The notes below the pieces were generated by a model that was not told where the DNA came from, did not search any database, and saw only the letters and a list, made by a program, of their open reading frames with translations. A stretch of DNA of 45,016 bases from Isoptericola halalbus. Its GTDB lineage: Bacteria; Actinomycetota; Actinomycetes; Actinomycetales; Cellulomonadaceae. Positions 43,657 to 45,016 of the stretch are shown here, piece after piece (the stretch's first letter is position 1; each line of letters opens with the position of its first letter). The stretch is taken from positions 78,857 to 123,872 of the forward strand of contig VJZX01000010.1 of the NCBI GenBank assembly GCA_009663185.1, read 5' to 3'. The translations under genes and the position numbers were made by a program.

Positions 43657-44428
43657 GTTTCGCCCTGCCACGGCGGAGCGGGCGACGTACCAGCTCGATG
43701 ACGAAGACCGCCCAGAACGGCGTAACGCTCAGGAAGATGACCACCAGGACGACGCCGGTCACGGTCCAGTGCAGCTGAGCAATCATCATCCCCGCGAGGA
43801 TCAGGCCTCCGAAGGCGACCAGTAGTCCCATCACGACCGCGCTAAAGACCAACCGGGCCGTTGGCTGCCATTGCACGGTGTGCAGGGTCCGCGTGAGCAG
43901 GGTCCGTGCTCCCGCCCGCTCGGCTTCCCGCTCAGCCCGCTGGCTGGGGGACCAGTCGATCTCGGGCTGCCGTCGGAGCCGACGGACCAGGCGGAGCCCG
44001 CTGAACCCCGCCGCCATCATCAACATGAGAGCGGTGACCACGAGCATCGACTCGTCCCACGCCGGAGCATCCACTTGACGTGCACGCTCCGGGTCGGCGG
44101 CGTCGTAGACAACGTCGACAACCTCACCGACGACGGGCCGGCCTGACCGGGCGTCGAGGGCCACCTCAGCACCAGCCGCTGGCCCCCCGGCGAGGCGGAC
44201 CCAGAGTGTGTCAGGCCGTAGCGACCTGCCCCGCCCGGTCGGAGCCTCGTACCCGAGCGCGACAGCCTCTGACGAGACGCCTTGCTCGGCGAGCAACGCC
44301 CGGTCCTCGAAGAAGCCCGCGACCGTGTCCACGCCGACGAGGATGCTAAGCGGGCCCAGGAGGAAGGTCGCCAGGGCGGCGAGCAGGAGCTCCCGGAGCT
44401 CCTTCCGGTTCCACGGCGTCCTCGCCAT
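43616..44428 (-). CDS. DUF3592-like membrane protein
   Basis: 270-residue protein: a membrane helix near the start (LLAALATFLLGPLSILVGV), an extracytoplasmic strand-rich domain (TLWVRLAGGPAAGAEVALDA, VVGEVVDVVYDAADPERARQ), another helix (SMLVVTALMLMMAAGFSGL), a basic loop and two more helices near the C-terminus (LVFSAVVMGLLVAFGGLIL, VTGVVLVVIFLSVTPFWAVF). The layout is like DUF3592, a family without a known role. ATG 44428 (MARTPWNRKEL) is preferred over a longer start. Repeats flank it on both sides. Confidence 0.75.
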   Translation of the reverse strand: MARTPWNRKELRELLLAALATFLLGPLSILVGVDTVAGFFEDRALLAEQGVSSEAVALGYEAPTGRGRSLRPDTLWVRLAGGPAAGAEVALDARSGRPVVGEVVDVVYDAADPERARQVDAPAWDESMLVVTALMLMMAAGFSGLRLVRRLRRQPEIDWSPSQRAEREAERAGARTLLTRTLHTVQWQPTARLVFSAVVMGLLVAFGGLILAGMMIAQLHWTVTGVVLVVIFLSVTPFWAVFVIELVRRPLRRGRAKRQARPDTDVSSTS

Positions 44429-44507
44429 CGCTTTCCCGTCTCGAGGTGTCCGACGTGCCGGGACGAGGCTAGCGCCCGTGCAGAGAACCGCCCCGATCCC
44501 ACGACGC

Positions 44508-44624
44508 GTCAAGCACGTCCTGATACACGGGTGTCAAGCAGGTCCCGAGACAGGACAGACGCCGGGAGTATGGGTGTCCTGTCTCGGGACGTGCTTGACA
44601 CCCGTGTATCAGGACGTGCTTTAC
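44508..44624. repeat. 50-bp near-perfect inverted repeat
   Basis: Arms 44508-44557 and 44575-44624 pair at 48 of 50 positions around a 17-base loop. The outer unit reads gtcaagcacgtcctgataca on the left. It includes GTGCTTGACAC-type elements also found near 43.62 kb, with the loop-edge sequence CAGACGCCGGGAGTAT in common. No gene is visible from 44429 to 44806. Confidence 0.85.
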
Positions 44625-44806
44625 ACCCGCCGCGTGGCGGGCTCCCCAGGTCGACGAAGCTCGCGGCGTGGTGCCCGTGTCGAGGTGCTGTACCTGATCT
44701 GGCCGCAGATCACGTGGACGGATCTGGTAGACCATGTCCGTGCGCTCTGGGGGCCCAGCGGCGCCGCCACATTCGTGATGTCGTGAGTCGAGCGATGGAG
44801 GATCCG

Positions 44807-45016
44807 GTGGCGCGACGGCGTGTTCGGGGGAGCTGGAGCTGGGTCGCCTTTCTGGTGTTGGTGGGGCTGTCGACGGGCATCAAGATCGTCGACCAGGCTC
44901 GCGCAGATGGCGGGTGGGACACGGCGCTCGTCGTCGTTATCTCAATCCTCGGCACGGGGCTCCTCGTCTGCCTCCTGGTGTGGGGCCAGAACGCGCAGAC
45001 CCGCCGATTCATGACA
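44807..45016 (+). CDS. Partial small membrane protein
   Basis: 70 codons to the window edge: VARRRVRGSWSWVAFLVLVG and then a second helix (TALVVVISILGTGLLVCLLV). GTG 44807 has GGAGGA 4 bases upstream, better than ATG 44795 or GTG 44783. The 3' end is beyond the window. No family is recognised; it resembles the 43.1-kb gene in being short, basic and two-helix. Confidence 0.65.
   Translation, partial: MARRRVRGSWSWVAFLVLVGLSTGIKIVDQARADGGWDTALVVVISILGTGLLVCLLVWGQNAQTRRFMT

Overview
The window is about 45 kb of very GC-rich DNA with tightly packed genes, GC-ending codons and many GTG/TTG starts. Gene content (mtrA-mtrB-lpqB, secA with a mycobacterial Rv3235-type neighbour, a mycothiol-type sigma/anti-sigma pair, ribosomal protein bL37, the fused 2-oxoglutarate dehydrogenase Kgd) indicates an actinomycete, most like Cellulomonas or a near relative in the Micrococcales. 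This placement rests on recalled gene families and synteny, not on a search.

Layout. 0-13 kb: a truncated membrane protein diverges from mtrA-mtrB-lpqB; then comF, hpf behind a structured leader, an AlkX/YcaQ-type DNA glycosylase, a CPA2 antiporter and secA. 12.7-17.8 kb: an Rv3235-family gene and a LysM membrane protein (minus strand), an uncharacterised gene, a 69-residue MerR/excisionase-like HTH protein, and a SAF-domain (CpaB-like) plus CpaE/TadZ-like pair followed by a DUF6912 gene. Both divergent intergenic regions here carry direct repeats with an exact 10-bp period, sharing a 14-bp core, which suggests one local regulon of the HTH protein. 17.9-22.2 kb (minus): hisN, rsgA, aroA, a DoxX-like protein and a small membrane protein. 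22.3-25.6 kb: a GlxA-type regulator, then sigR-rsrA behind a textbook GGAAT-N18-GTT promoter, the 24-residue bL37 gene and a DUF4097 protein.

25.6-34.6 kb: an SGNH-fold protein that has lost its catalytic residues, an aldose 1-epimerase, an aldo/keto reductase, kgd and a second two-component system. 34.7-38.8 kb: two CNNM/CorC-type membrane proteins behind a possible 21-codon leader ORF, a VanY-like M15 carboxypeptidase with a possible MtrA site, and a CYTH phosphatase. 38.9-42.5 kb: prpD-prpB-prpC, the methylcitrate cycle for propionate use.

42.5-45.0 kb is different. A degraded tRNA-Arg-like 3' end, with its intrinsic terminator still in place, is followed by small membrane proteins, lower-GC codon use, gene-poor DNA and a 50-bp inverted repeat. 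It reads as the left edge of an integrated element that continues past the window.

Across the window, gene ends carry a short motif (GAGGTAG or its complement) in arrays with a period of about 20 bp, and separate long near-perfect palindromes. The arrays are the most widespread structure that ordinary gene annotation does not explain.
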